64,000 bases of DNA from Zoroaster sp. YZ-2022. Taxonomy: Eukaryota; Echinodermata; Asteroidea; Forcipulatida; Zoroasteridae. The stretch lies in contig CM055827.1 of the NCBI GenBank assembly GCA_029582265.1, positions 124,001-188,000 of the forward strand. Direction: 5' to 3'. Under the pieces are notes generated by a model that was not told the origin of the DNA, made no database searches, and saw only the letters and a program-made list of their open reading frames with translations. This document shows positions 39,167 to 50,700 of the stretch, one piece after another. The position numbers were made by a program, and so were the translations under genes. The first letter of the stretch is position 1. Every line of letters starts with the position of its first letter.

Positions 39167-40146
39167 TGGGCAGACACTTTTTAATATTTGTCCCTTTAAA
39201 CACGGTCTAATTAGACACTAATTAATAGGCAAATTTGCTTTAACAGGAATGAAGTGGGGCATTGACATTTTTTTATGATTATTTAACAAAAGTAATTTAA
39301 ATAAAGGTAAAAAGGTAAAATTAACTGTTAATAATTTGACCAACGTCAGAAAATTGTGTCGCTCATTCCCGTTTTCTGAATTGGGCTGTGAATTCGCTCT
39401 TGGAATTTCCCCAACCGCAATTCGCGGCTCCCAATTGCGATGGCTTTTCTGGCCCAATTCGCGAAAGTTTCGTCTGTGGAACCGTATAAAAAAAGTGGAT
39501 TTCGCTGGTATCCCTTTTCACTCGTTCAATAAAGAGGGATACCAGTTTTACCAATTTTGTTTCAAAAAAATAAACAAACGGATGGTACGTACGTCTAATA
39601 ATCTTTCCCAACCACGAATATTGTCCCTCCAATTGAGAATATGAGCTACACGAGACCCGCCAAAAAAAAGAAAAAAAAGTGACATCGATCAACAAAAATA
39701 CTAACGTTAGATGATCGTCCTCTCCCAACCGACCAGGCTTTATTTTGTTTCTTCCGCTTGGTCTCAATGCCAAAAATAATTAATCAAATTAATAATAATT
39801 AATAAAATATTTTTCCTTGTTTCCCTAATAACACCGATCGAGACATTGGAAAATTCATGAGGAAGGATGTTTCCTTCCTCCATGGACAATTCCTTCCTCC
39901 CAAGTTCAACCAAGTATTCAAGTAGTAAATTTGCCAATTATTATTTGAAACTTTCTGGGGTCTCCAAAAGGGCCCGGGCATTTTACTTATTTATTGTTTA
40001 GCTGTTTCTATTTATTCTGAATTATTTCATTTATATATTTATTTGCGTTACATAAAATGTTATTGAAATTATTTTATGTTGGTTATCTCTTATATTAAAT
40101 CCATCTCAATAGTGCCAAATAATTTAAAATTATTTATATTGTTATA
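39167..40146. other. Non-coding stretch, nothing identified
   Basis: AT-rich sequence. Open frames of 60-136 codons on both strands overlap each other and have no recognisable motif or splice context. I see no gene. Confidence 0.5.
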
Positions 40147-41648
40147 TAGGCCTGGGCGAATAGTAAAAATTTACTATTCGATTAATCGCTGCAACTTCGC
40201 GAATAATCGACTATTCGCGAATAGTTGGCCATTTTTTTCCCGCGTTTATAAAGTACTAAAACATTAAAAACAATTGCTTTGATGTAATTTCTGGCCTATT
40301 TGTAACATTCAGACAATAAACAAACACATACATTAAGTTCTTTCATGCCTGTTTTTTTTCTTTATTTTGCAAAATTGTATCGAAATAATACATTTTCGTG
40401 GTAAAAATCAATCGCGTCGAGTTATTACTCTGGCAGCGTGGGAAACTTCCAGCACAAATTAGCATTAACGGCACATTGAGCCATGCAAAGCCCGCGCAGT
40501 TGCGTTCATCCATGTCAACAGAGGAAGTCCACCTAAACCCCATAAAATGAACGCATTGAATAGATCTTGTTTATATTTAATTCGCCGTTAGAAATACCAA
40601 TAAGGACGGTCACCCTGTTATTTCAAATCGATTAGCCTAGTCCTATACACAAAATAAATAACCATGCAAAGCAGTACGTGTTTATGCTCATGCAGGGCCA
40701 CTTTTTAGACGTGTTCGTTGTTTACGCCCAATAGAACCCGCAGTGTGCCCCGCACTGCTTAAAAAACCTTTGGTTCAGGCATGGGGGAAAGGGACATGGT
40801 TCGGCATGGGGGAGAAATGATTCCCTTTCCCTCCATGGTTCAAACACCCACGTGGTGGTTACCCTGAACTGATTTTGTACGACGCCTATGCGTTTTGTGA
40901 TTGACTTGCTCACGCAAATTACGTTATCATTATTGGACAAACTTTTCTTGGGAACCAAATGGGGCGTGGCAAACAATTACGTCTGCAATAAGTGGATCGG
41001 TGGGTTTTATCATTACTCATCAGTAGACCTACGTTCCTGCAAGTGCAAAGGAAATTACACCAGCAATGCGAAGACAGTGACCAAAGACCATGCTTTTCGT
41101 AGTTAATATTTATGAAAATAAATTGACATTTTCAAACAAATCGATGTTAAATAAACAACATGAAATATTAATCGCAGTTGTTTAATCATTAATTCATCAT
41201 CTCCAGCTTTTCTTCAAAAACAAAAACGTTACATGATTTTGTAGTGTTCAAATTTAATTAGTAATTGCTCGCGAATAGTATTCGCGAATAGTTCACGAAC
41301 AGTTCACGACCGCAATTTTTATGTTGTGTAAAGGCAATGCATTATTGCAGGCCCAACCACCACCTGACTGTCGGCTTCCTCGGGGCATTACTAGTTACAA
41401 ACACTAATGCCTCATGACTAGACAAAACTGTAATTGCCAGCAATGGATTATCACAAATAGTGGTTGCGAATGGTTAGCAAACTTCACGCCCCAAAGTTAT
41501 GGAGGGTTTTTGAAGGCAATTGGTCATTTTCGCGAATAGTTGCGGTATTCGCGCCTGCCGATTAATCAATAATTCAAATACCGCGAATACAGTACGATTA
41601 GCAAAACTATTCGCGAATATTCGAATAATCAGTTATTCATTTGGCCTA
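40147..41648. mobile_element. hAT-like non-autonomous element, about 1.5 kb
   Basis: Left end TAGGCCTGGGCGAATAGT and right end TTTGGCCTA are short inverted ends. Both subterminal regions are packed with the palindromic motif TTCGCGAATA (about 40195-40225 and 41265-41300, 41530-41630). Short TIRs with clustered subterminal motifs bound by transposase are typical of hAT elements. The flanks (GTTATATA and TAATTATA) are similar but not identical, so a target duplication is not proven. No transposase is present. Confidence 0.55.
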
Positions 41649-43289
41649 ATTATAAGAATAATTAGTTATAAAATTAAAATAATTGGATTCATGAAAATAG
41701 TTCAATGTCCCGTACATCCTGCCTTTATTATAATGTTTTAATTACTTCACATTAAACCAGACTCAATAGCGTAGAAAGTCGTCTCACAAAATTAGTCGCT
41801 ACTTTTTGTAAACACATTACATCATTTTCCCATAATAGGGTTCGAATGGATTGAATCATCATGTTAATAAACCATGAGTTCAGGCTCATCTATTTTTGCG
41901 GGGCTTGAATTTTAAAAAGTGGGAGCTGCAGATGACCAAAACAGAATTCTAGTCATGGTATGACTTGTATCTGAGGTATGATTTGTAATTCCTGGGCACA
42001 AGACATAAAACCCCTTTTCCCCTCCCTCTCCCTCCATCCCCTCCCTCCACCCTAAAAACACAAATCCAAAATGCCCAAATTGTTTGAATCATACATATTT
42101 GGCGCGCCATACCATGTTGAAATTACTGGAGGTTTTCAAACCAACACCTTGTTTACTGCTAGTTTTTGCTGAATGGAAAGAAAATGGCTACGAAATGAAA
42201 AGTGATATAAATTTAAATCATTAAATCATTATTATTTGCAAACGCTTGTAGATAGCTCAAAAAGAGTCTGGACCGTACAACAGTTCTTCTGACCCCGACG
42301 AAAACTGCAGGTGAAAACAGAACGCTGAAGAAGATATAAGGAATTTGTCTTAATTAATAAAAAAAAATGTCTGTTCGTGATTACTAGGCCTAGTATTATC
42401 TAACGATCGTTGTGGTGCGCCTGGACATGCTGGGTCGAGTTGGTTTGACAATCCTAACGTGCTAAACTAACTTGACTGATTATGTGAAGGCTTGTCGATG
42501 TTCCACTCGTAAAAATGTACAATGTGCGTACAATCGGGGACCCCAGGGTCGCAGTAAGGGGCACATGATGATCGATAACACAAGAGTCACCCCAAGCTAA
42601 ATTCTAAGCTAAGGCCAAATGAAAGTCATAGATTTCGTCCGGAAATTTCGAAAACACATGAGGCTTTTTCTTATTCATTATTCATTTTTTCCATTGATCA
42701 TTAATAACAGCGCAATCACAAGATGTTTCTTCTAATTTGACGTATTCTTAATCACTTTATGTACTGCTTTCTCCCTTTGCGAGAGAGGGGGGAAAGGGTG
42801 AAGGTAAAGAGGAGTAACAAGGAGAATTTTGGTCATTAAGACTCTTTTATTGTTTTGCCGCGACAGTTGCAGCACCTACAGTTGCAGGTGTGGATCGGAG
42901 GAGTTTAACACAGTTTTACCCGATGAAACCCTTTTTTTGTGAGGGGCGTACAGGACTAAGACTTAAAGAACATGTGCAAATATTATACTAAAAGCGCACA
43001 TATGGTGGAAATTGGTAAAAACTTCGTTTTACTGATGTGGATGATTTGGAACTAAATTTGTTTGGTGGAAATACTTTTTGTGCAAATAATGTTTTTTTTG
43101 GCAAATAATAAAAAATTTAGCGGTAGTTTTGGGACATCTGGTGGTGGATGCAAATCTAGACTTTCATTCTCATGGCCTAAGGGAGGATCAAGGGGCACAA
43201 GACCCCAATTTTGGGAAATACATTAGATCATAGATGATACATTCTGAATGTTTGTAAATGGTTGATTTTCAGGGTAGAATATAAACCCC
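41649..43289. other. Non-coding stretch, no gene seen
   Basis: AT-rich with a C-rich patch at about 42008-42055 (CCCTCCCTCTCCCTCC). No plausible exon or named repeat is recognised. Confidence 0.5.
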
Positions 43290-44085
43290 AATGCCACTTT
43301 TTCTCTTTCATTATAAGCATAATGTAATCTTACCTGCTCAGAAACGTGGGGGGAAAAGAATGTCGATCCGACCGCCATTTTTTAGGTTTTGAAATTGTTT
43401 GCAACCACTAACCAGTTAAACAATTTATTCCATTGATTTTTGGGGTACGAAGCAAAAACATCTTTAAAATCCCTTTTATGATAGTTTTCGGATTTATTCC
43501 TTCAAAAAATCCTCCCCTTCAGGAAATAGGGGACCCTATTATATTGCAACTCCCATGACATGCCGTGTTAGTCACTTGGGGAAGTTGACAAGATCAGACT
43601 GACATGACTGAGAAGTCATCTTTTGGGAAAATGCCGATTTTTCAGGGAAATAAATATCCTGGAATAATTTGAAGTATGTCCATCATCATCCATATTTCTC
43701 CACTTTCTGGGTAGGTAAGATTACATTATTGGTTATATTTAATGAGAAAAAGTGGCGGTCGGATCACATTATACCCAGGTGGAGAACATATGGATGATGT
43801 TCCAGAATATTTGTTTAATAAAAAACCAGGCATTTTGGGATCGATGACTTCCTAAATTTGTCTTGTCACCGTCTACCATTAGTATACACGGTCATTTACA
43901 CGCGCAGTGAACTATAATAGGATTCTATTTTCTAAAGGGGAGGTTTAAAAGGGTAAATTAAGTCTAAATCCATCATAAAGTTGTATTTTAAGGAGAGTTT
44001 TGCTTTCTGTACCCCAAATATCAATACAAGCCTTTTGTAACTGGTTAGTTTCCCAAAAAGTGGCGGTTGGTTGACATTTTTTCTG
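43290..44085. repeat. Nested inverted repeats (foldback region)
   Basis: Pairs of inverted blocks: AATGTAATCTTACCTGC near 43320 against GGTAAGATTACATT near 43713; GTCGATCCGACCGCCA near 43363 against TGGCGGTTGGTTGAC near 44058; CTAACCAGTTA near 43408 against TAACTGGTTAG near 44038; GGGGTACGAAGCAAAA near 43441 against TTTTGCTTTCTGTACCCC near 43998; and a TAGGGGACCCTATTATA block near 43527 against TATAATAGGATTCTATTTT near 43913. The region looks like one or two decayed foldback transposons. Confidence 0.65.
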
Positions 44086-44174
44086 ATTTCAAAAGGAAGT
44101 TCTCTCTAAAATAAACTTTGATTTTAAATATTAATTTTCCCAGTGACTTACTTTTATTTTTGCGTTTTCAACAG

Positions 44175-44292
44175 GACTATGCAGAAGACACAATGAATGG
44201 TTATTGGCTATCTATGGATATGAAAAAGTTGGGGGGAGTGACAAAAAAACTACATCTGCATCACTTCTCTGACAAAGAGGAAGAAGCTAAAA
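44175..44292 (+). CDS. SOBP: SOBP homologue, N-terminal exon (one base short)
   Basis: The exon lies between the acceptor TTTTCAACAG (ends 44174) and the donor GTAAGT (44293). It begins DYAEDTMN, matching the FAENTMNELLGWYGY region that I recall near the start of vertebrate SOBP (sine oculis-binding protein, a nuclear zinc-finger cofactor linked to SIX proteins). After AATG the frame shifts; the continuation resembling the family (YGYEKV) lies in another frame, consistent with one missing base near 44198. Further 5' exons were not found. Splice sites look functional, so a consensus error is at least as likely as a pseudogene. Continues at 46485. Confidence 0.65.
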
Positions 44293-44869
44293 GTAAGTCA
44301 TGCTAGCTCAAAAAGCTCCATGTAAGCGGTGTAGTCTTGTCTTACCTCCTCAACAACACTAAATTGTCTCCCATGAACTGTTTGGTGCAAAATCTTTTGG
44401 GTCCTATAATTTTAAAGTGCAATAAAATTCAGTCCTCTGAAGACCTTTAGCTATTAAAAATTATTGAACTGATATACTAGCAAATTATATGAATCGAGAT
44501 ACAGTAAATTAATTTCCCATTTCAAATAATGCCTCGCCAAAATCCCGCATTTTTTCCGGTGCGCTAGTTCAAACAGGTTTATTGTGGCAGTTAATCATAG
44601 CGTCATTCTGTGGATGGCTTTAACATGTCACGTGTAGTCTGAACTGGTTTCAATAACAGCATATATAAAGATTACCAAAAAAATCCCAAAACAATGTGTC
44701 ACAGCACCGATTTTAAGACCCTAGACCAGAAACTGTAGACTTTTTGGGGGGTCCTTATCTGAAATTTGGACTACCCAGATGACAGAATATAAGTCGGGTT
44801 TGGGAAACAGGGCTCAAATATTTAACAAAATACTTTTTGATTTTTGTAAAACAAATAAGACAGACTAAA

Positions 44870-45150
44870 TGCGGCGACAACCAGGGAAATTCTCTATTGA
44901 GTGTATGGTTCTAAAAAGAACTTGAGGTTACAACCCGATGTTTCGATCAGTATGCTGTGATGGCCCCTCGGGAGAATCCCGGACTCGGGGAAAATGCTCC
45001 CTGCTGTGGCTGCTGGAGGATCGCGCGATGACTGGATGCTGGAGGATTGTCGTGAAGCGTGCAGGCGGGAACTGTTGGGACTGGCACCCATTGGGGGAGG
45101 TGTGTGCTCACTGAACTTCATCAGTTGTTGAAACAAAAAACAGGTGTCCA
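44870..45150. repeat. Dispersed repeat, first of two copies in the SOBP intron
   Basis: GAAATTCTCTATTG, then CTCGGGGAAAAT, ACTGGATGCTGGAGGATT and GTGCTCACTGAACT, recur in the same order and orientation at 45610-45835. The leading part (GAAATTCTCTA and a TGATCAGTATGCT-like block) also matches the foldback MITE at 57719-57914, so these look like copies of one mobile family with a different interior. The minus-strand frame at 44894-45151 (HTPPPMGASP...) lies in it. Confidence 0.6.
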
Positions 45151-45151
45151 T

Positions 45152-45463
45152 TTAGCAAACAGCGTCCAAAAGACCCCCAAAAGGGTATTGCTTGCAAATG
45201 CTATGCAGATCACCCATTACATATTGGGATCCTAAAAGGTTACCATACTGTAGATGTGTAATGGGGTAACTTATTCTATGTATCTTTTGTTGACGGGGTC
45301 CCATGATGATATCACCATCAAGCAAGTAGATGAAGACATAAAAGCGGCGCCCAGTAATCATCAGTTCAGTGGGCCAAGCTCTTTTTGGGCGATCATATGA
45401 ACAACTCTGGTGTGCTGCCAAATCGTGCACATCCACGAATGCAGTGATGGGTAGATTTATCAT
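45152..45463 (-). CDS. Unrecognised protein-like ORF in the SOBP intron (possible exon)
   Basis: A minus-strand frame of 103 codons starting at an ATG with a stop directly before it. The stretch PITAFVDVHDLAAHQS, RPKRAWPTELMITGRRFYVF and IYLLDGDI has the composition of a folded protein. A donor-like ATG|GTAACC lies near 45239 after HLQYG, and the sequence after it looks less protein-like. I do not recognise the family and assign no function. It might belong with the frame at 45816-46070, which comes before it on the same strand. It could also be a transposon-derived fragment. Confidence 0.35.
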   Translation of the reverse strand: MINLPITAFVDVHDLAAHQSCSYDRPKRAWPTELMITGRRFYVFIYLLDGDIIMGPRQQKIHRISYPITHLQYGNLLGSQYVMGDLHSICKQYPFGGLLDAVC

Positions 45464-45609
45464 TTATGCAAATAATATAACCTGATTCACGGTGTTCAAA
45501 TGAATGAATACTGGGACTTTCATGAACTTGAACAAATAGACATTGTCTTTGCATAAGAATAACCCACATTTTAAAAATATATAAGGCTTACAGTTGTTCA
45601 ATTAATTAA

Positions 45610-45835
45610 GATTAATTGCAGTGACCATGTGAAATTCTCTATTGGTGGTAATTAGTTCAGGAGAATGCGGACTCGGGGAAAATCCGCTGTTTAAAAGTAG
45701 GCTGCTGGAGAATCAGCGATGACTGGATGCTGGAGGATTAGTGCATTGAGGCATGTAGTGGAAACTGGTGGGACTGGATCCTAGGGGGGGGGAGAGGTGT
45801 GCTCACTGAACTGAATCAGTTGTTAAAAAAGCACA
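45610..45835. repeat. Dispersed repeat, second copy in the SOBP intron
   Basis: A direct copy of 44870-45150: GTGACCATGTGAAATTCTCT at the start, ACTGGATGCTGGAGGATT near 45720 and GTGCTCACTGAACTGAATC at the end. It has diverged through several indels. Confidence 0.6.
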
Positions 45836-46070
45836 GGGGATGGAGGTGGTTGACTTGGGATGTAGGAAAATCCCACAGTCTGGGTGTGATGGACTTTGGA
45901 TATAGAAGATCCTTCAGTCTGTAGTAGTGGTCGCAAATATCTCTGATGTAAGCCGATGTCCTGTGGAACAGTGTGTGTTTAAAGATCTCGATGGCCTCTC
46001 TGTACAGTTGTTCATTAAAAAACTCATAAAAACTATTTTTATTTTTACAAATGTTTGAAGAATACTGCAA
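45816..46070 (-). CDS. Unrecognised protein-like ORF in the SOBP intron (possible exon)
   Basis: A minus-strand frame of 84 codons. The part YREAIEIFKHTLFHRTSAYI followed by RDICDHYYRLKDLLYPK and SITPRLWDF looks like globular protein. An acceptor-like tract ending CTGTACAG precedes AGAGGCC near 46001, so a real exon could run from there towards 45850. Its far end runs into the dispersed repeat at 45610-45835. I do not recognise the protein. It is antisense to SOBP and nested in its intron. Confidence 0.35.
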   Translation of the reverse strand: MQYSSNICKNKNSFYEFFNEQLYREAIEIFKHTLFHRTSAYIRDICDHYYRLKDLLYPKSITPRLWDFPTSQVNHLHPLCFFNN

Positions 46071-46101
46071 AAACTATTACTACCTGTAGATCCTGTCTTA
46101 A

Positions 46102-46392
46102 CCCTCCTACTACAAAGGGTCAAAATCAGTCAATTTTGATATACTTCCCAAATATATCTAGTGCATTAAAAGTCAAACACTGTCAAACCGTCGTGTAGAA
46201 AGTACTTTTTACAGGTCAAAATAGTGAACCATTTTTGACTGGTAAGCATTGTCTGGTCTTGTTCAGGGTCAATGACAGTAAAAACCAGTAAAAATGCCTC
46301 TGTGTAACATTTGGTCAACAGTAAAAACAGACAGTTGACTGGTTTTGACCTCTATAGCTATTTGCCACTAAAGTTCAGCGATAGTAGGAGGG
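46102..46392 (+). mobile_element. piggyBac-type MITE, 291 bp
   Basis: TTAA flanks both sides (46098-46101 and 46393-46396), the invariant target site of piggyBac elements. Ends CCCTCCTACTA and TAGTAGGAGGG are inverted. No coding capacity. A second copy in inverse orientation is at 61451-61728. It lies 92 bp upstream of a SOBP exon. Confidence 0.85.
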
Positions 46393-46484
46393 TTAATCTG
46401 TTATTCATATTATTTATGAAGGTGCACTTTAGTAGATTCTGTAAAAGTTAATAAAGAGCTTTCTTATTGAAATTTTATCTGCAG

Positions 46485-48378
46485 AAAATCCATCTTCTGA
46501 ATATGAGATAGTATGTGCTTGGTGTCAGCTTTTTGGGCTTCGCGGTACACACTGAACACTGCCACCGGTCAAAAGCCTTCTGCAGCGAAATGTTTTGCCG
46601 CATGTCCAGGGGCATTTTAAGCGGCAAGATGTGTTACTGGTGTCGCACATCCGCACACCAAGGAATACATTGATTTTCAGGACGGGAGCGGCTACAGTTT
46701 TGCAGGAAATGCCTGAATCAGTACAAGATGGATGTGTTCTGTCACGAGACCCCGTCTTGGGGTCCCCAGGCCTTCCGGTTGAATCCAGCTCGGTTGGATC
46801 CAGCGGAAGTGAACAGGCGGCCGGAGCTGTGAATAGCTCGGGCCCAAACTGAGCGGCGGGGGGAAGTATGATGCTAAGCGTAGCGGACAGCAGACGCAGC
46901 CTCGCATGGTTGGAAGCGGTGACAACCTGCACCCACACATGGACAAGACAAGCAGATGCGGTCGCTCTGATTCAGAAAAAATCAAACAACATTCGAACAG
47001 AACTGTTATTTGTGCAACATGTATACCCAAAGTCAGCCCGGCCAGCCCACGCCCTGAAGGGTACCCAAGCGGCTCGCCAGCGCGGCAACCCACTACGCTT
47101 TCCCAAGGGGGTCTCTCCATCCAACCCCCCCGGGTCAGGTGTTTGGATTACAAGCGATCATTCAGCCAGGCATGGAACTCCCCAACGTGGCCCCGGGCGC
47201 AGTAGTCGAGTCGCTTGGCCTCCGTCGTGCGGCAGATTCCTGGCTCGTGATTCCACGTCAACAGCCCATTCGGTCGCACAGTCCCCACAACTTGTCCTTC
47301 CATTTGGCGCCCCCAAATCCAAGCCATTTACACCAGCGGCACGGATAATTCAGTATTTCTTCAGAAAACCTCCGATGTCAAGTCTCAGAAGCCACCAGAC
47401 ATCAACCTCCCGCTCAAATCTATTCTGCCCCATGACGTCATGGTACCCAACCATTTTCATTCCTGTCCTTATCCGTTCTATTCCAATCCCAGTGCCAGCG
47501 AAACATTCCATGCCATGAGGCTTCTTTAGCGTATAGTCCAAACAATACAAGCTCTAGAAATACACATCCGAATCTGAGAGAAACATGGGGGACTTTCAAC
47601 TCAAACCCCCTGTAATACATCCAACAGCCTCGATTTGAGAAATAACGATACCCCCATGCGGTATTTCGAATCATTATTGCATAAACAAACTGAACCTGAC
47701 CTGATTCTGCCGATACAAAACATTGTCGGAAAACAATCCCAAAGGGGCGTTTACAACAAAGGGATTGCCAACTATCCACAGACAAGCATTCCTGGCGGCA
47801 CAGACAAAAGGCATAAGATGTGGCAGCACTCTATAAGTACAAGACACTGCAGCGTAGTGCCAGCATGGACCTCAGCCTTGCCGAGCCGCCTGAAACCACC
47901 TCCAAATCTGCCCACAGGCTTCAAGAATGGAGCGAGATCCTGGCGGCGTCAGTGCAGAAACAACATCAGCGCCACCAAGAAGGCCCCCTGAGACCCGTGT
48001 AGCACCATCTCAGGCCAGGTCTTCTGCCAAGGTGCGGAAGCCTTGGTGTCACCTGACAAACGCCTGTCACAGTCTGCCCCTAAACCCCTAACGAGTGGGC
48101 GGTTCAAATCTCCAAGATGACCTCGGCGGTGTCGGGAGCCTCAGCAGGCTGCGTTACACTGACCCGAACCACATGGGCTACCTGGTTGGGGGGCGGGTGC
48201 TCTCGAAAGCTACTGCTCCTCCACGTCATCTACCCAAAGAAGCTGTAAGTCCACCGAAAAAAAAGGCGGGGAAGAAGGCGGAGCCATCACCTCATCAAAG
48301 GCGACCCCCAGGTGCTAGCCCTGAATTCGTGAAGATACCAGGGCGGACAGCAAAGGAAATGTTTGCATCATGTCTGAG
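46485..48378 (+). CDS. SOBP: SOBP homologue, long exon with FCS-type zinc fingers and proline-rich region, multiply frameshifted
   Basis: Acceptor TTTTATCTGCAG ends at 46484; a donor-like GAG|GTAAAA follows 48378. The literal reading includes CAWCQLFGL (46514), RYTLNTATG (46543), FCSEM (46578), KMCYWCR (46626), HTKEYIDFQDG (46654) and LQFCRKCLNQYKMDVF (46692-46739). These are, in order, the two FCS/MYM-like zinc fingers of SOBP; the last is nearly identical to the family signature. They lie in different frames, so at least five frame changes occur within about 230 bp. A proline-rich tract with IPIPVP at 47480-47497 corresponds to the Pro/Ile repeat of vertebrate SOBP, and SASMDLSLAEPPE follows near 47855. 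SOBP is known as a nuclear cofactor of SIX transcription factors needed for inner-ear and brain development in vertebrates. The frame changes are either poor consensus or gene decay; preserved splicing argues against a processed copy. Confidence 0.8.
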
Positions 48379-49485
48379 GTAAAAGTTTTTGCCTGATAGT
48401 ATGCTGAAATCTGTAGGTATTTCTAGTTGTATCCGGGGTCAGGACAGGTTTCAGGTTTCCACCACATAATCTGTACTGCCTTATCTTGCCCATTGTAAAA
48501 AGTAGAGACAAAATATTACCATGGAGCAGCAGAAACGCTTCATAGAGTAAATGAATCATGAATCAGCTGTTTAGGCGTCACCGTCATCTAAAACAATGTT
48601 GATTTACCACAAGAGGCGCAGAGCATTGACCTTTTGTTTGAAGTATCGCCATGTTTTCATTGGAACATTCATAAATAACTTTGAAATGAGATATTTTACA
48701 AAGTTACAAAAAAAATGCCAAATTAATTAATGAGGGACCCCTAAAAATTAATTTCAGATTATTTCAAAATGAATGGAACCTCGATAGACCCATACAGCAT
48801 GTCAATCAAACAGCACAGACTAACCAATAAGCATTTCTGTGACTACTTCGCTGTGTACATTTTGTGGGTCAGGTGCCTTTTTACGCAGCTGGTGTTTTTT
48901 AGATGGGCAGGGCTTGGGATGCGGACTGGATTGTTCCTTTTAATCTGGACTGGGTCCATGCTACAGGAAATATGGTAGTAGTAGTCTTGTTGGTAAGGCA
49001 GTAGGTTCATGTACCAAATGGTACAAAAATGTGACTGGATCTGGCAAAACCTAAACTTGGACCCAACTTTTCAGGTGACCACCAAATTTATGTGAAAATT
49101 AACAATGTTCAACAACGTTTCAGGTTTGTCTTTTCCATCATAATCTAGAGAAAATGTTCTATATGGTGACATGAAAACCGGTCCCTCAAACTGGTCCTGG
49201 GTCAGTTTTGACCTTTTCATGGCCGTGGCGCATTATGGTAAATGCCGAGAAGTTTGGGTTTTCAGGCGGGTCTAAATGATATGCCATTTGTTTTTTCAAA
49301 ATACAATAAACTACATGCTGTTGAGGTTTGACGGGTTTGGTTTCTATACAATGATGCGGGAATGCGATTATATATATAAAAAATAAAGCGTCTGTGGCCT
49401 TAATGTTGGTTTTGTCTAATTTCAAGTCAATGTTGCACTAATTAATATCTCTGCAATCAGTCAGTGGCTTTCACATTTATAGCAC
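48379..49485. other. Intron or intergenic sequence, nothing identified
   Basis: AT-rich sequence without convincing exons or named repeats. If SOBP continues past the donor at 48379, its next exon was not found. Confidence 0.45.
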
Positions 49486-49815
49486 ATAATAATAATAATA
49501 ATAATAATAATAATTTAGACTTAATGCGCGTACCCACCAAACTGGTGCTCAAGGCGCATTACATTTACCCTGCTCATCAGGCTCATAAATCATTCCTGAA
49601 ACCAACTCGGCTCCTGGGAGTATACAGCTCAATTGCTGCCATTTGCCATATAGGGCTAATCAAACACATTAACCAACTCTGCCCTCACAGGTCCCATTTC
49701 CCTGGGTGGAGAGAAGCAATTACAGTAGCGCTTGCTCAAGGACACAAGTACCCGGTCGCGGTTGGAATTGAACCCACATTCTGACACGGCCATCAGAACA
49801 CAAACCGATGCACCT
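49486..49815 (-). mobile_element. tRNA-derived SINE with (ATT)n tail
   Basis: The plus strand shows (AAT)n at 49486-49514, then a body with CCAAACTGGTGCTCAAGGCG, CATTCCTGAAACCA, GGGAGTATACAG and GGGCTAATCAAACACA. It ends in GGAATTGAACCCACA...CCGATGCACC, the reverse complement of a tRNA-like B box and D arm. Read on the minus strand this is tRNA-like head, body, (ATT)n tail. A close relative is at 50365-50700. Confidence 0.75.
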
Positions 49816-50364
49816 AAACATGTTGGTTATTTTTGCCATGTATATATACATGTGTGTCACATGTATTTTAAAGGTGGATCATTCATAGATCAGTATTACA
49901 ACAAAGGTGAAATTAACCAGCAGGACTAGTAAAAATTTTTTACTGTCCTCGAAATCTCAGTGGCCCTTTGTGTCATCATTTATGGATGTATTTCTATCCA
50001 CTTAAACAAGTTGAGATGGGTTCTGCTCATCAGTGTTGGCCGTCAGTCATTATTTCCTCCGATGTATTGATACATTTGCAGCCAACCAGTTTTTCTCAAC
50101 CTGTTGCATAGAACTTTGTTGGCTGCCAAATTGTTATGGTTTTATTGAGTCTTACTTATTTTTTACGCTAGTAGCCCGCTGGGCTAAAAACCCCTGGCAG
50201 ATTAAAAAGTAGTCTTTTCATAAAACCACAAGCCTGGGCTGGTGGTTTAGTGAGTACTACCCTGTCACAATGTCATTACACACTGCCAATGATAGTATTT
50301 ACCCAGAAAATGTGATTATACAAGAGGGTTACCATAGTGTTTGTGTTTTTCCTGACTAGCTAAG
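49816..50364. other. Spacer between two SINEs, nothing identified
   Basis: No exon or repeat recognised. Confidence 0.4.
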
Positions 50365-50700
50365 GACAATAATAATTAAAAATTTGGACTTATATAGCGC
50401 ACGTATCCACCAAACTGGTGCTCAAGGCGATACATTATTACTCCTGCTCATCGGAGATAAATCATTCCTGAAACCATCTCAGCTCCCTGGGAGTATACAG
50501 CCAATTGCTGCCATTTCCGCATATAGGGCTAATCAAACACAACAACCAACTCTCCCCTCAAGGTACCCATTTACCCCTGGGTGGAAGAAACAATTATGGT
50601 AAAGTGTCTTGCTAAAGGACACAAGTACCTGCGGTCAGGATTTGAACCCACACTACTTGGCCATCAGAACACAAATCCGATGCACTAAACCCCCGCCGGG
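50365..50700 (-). mobile_element. tRNA-derived SINE, second copy
   Basis: Same family as 49486-49815: short AATAAT run, TTGGACTTATATAGCGC, CCAAACTGGTGCTCAAGGCG, CATTCCTGAAACCA, GGATTTGAACCCACACTA and CCGATGCACTAAACC. It keeps the 5' body start lost in the first copy. Confidence 0.75.

Noticed and set aside
46868..47518. 216-codon ORF as a separate gene
   Set aside because: It overlaps the SOBP exon in a mix of frames; only short stretches (IPIPVP) fit the family, so it is part of the frameshifted exon.
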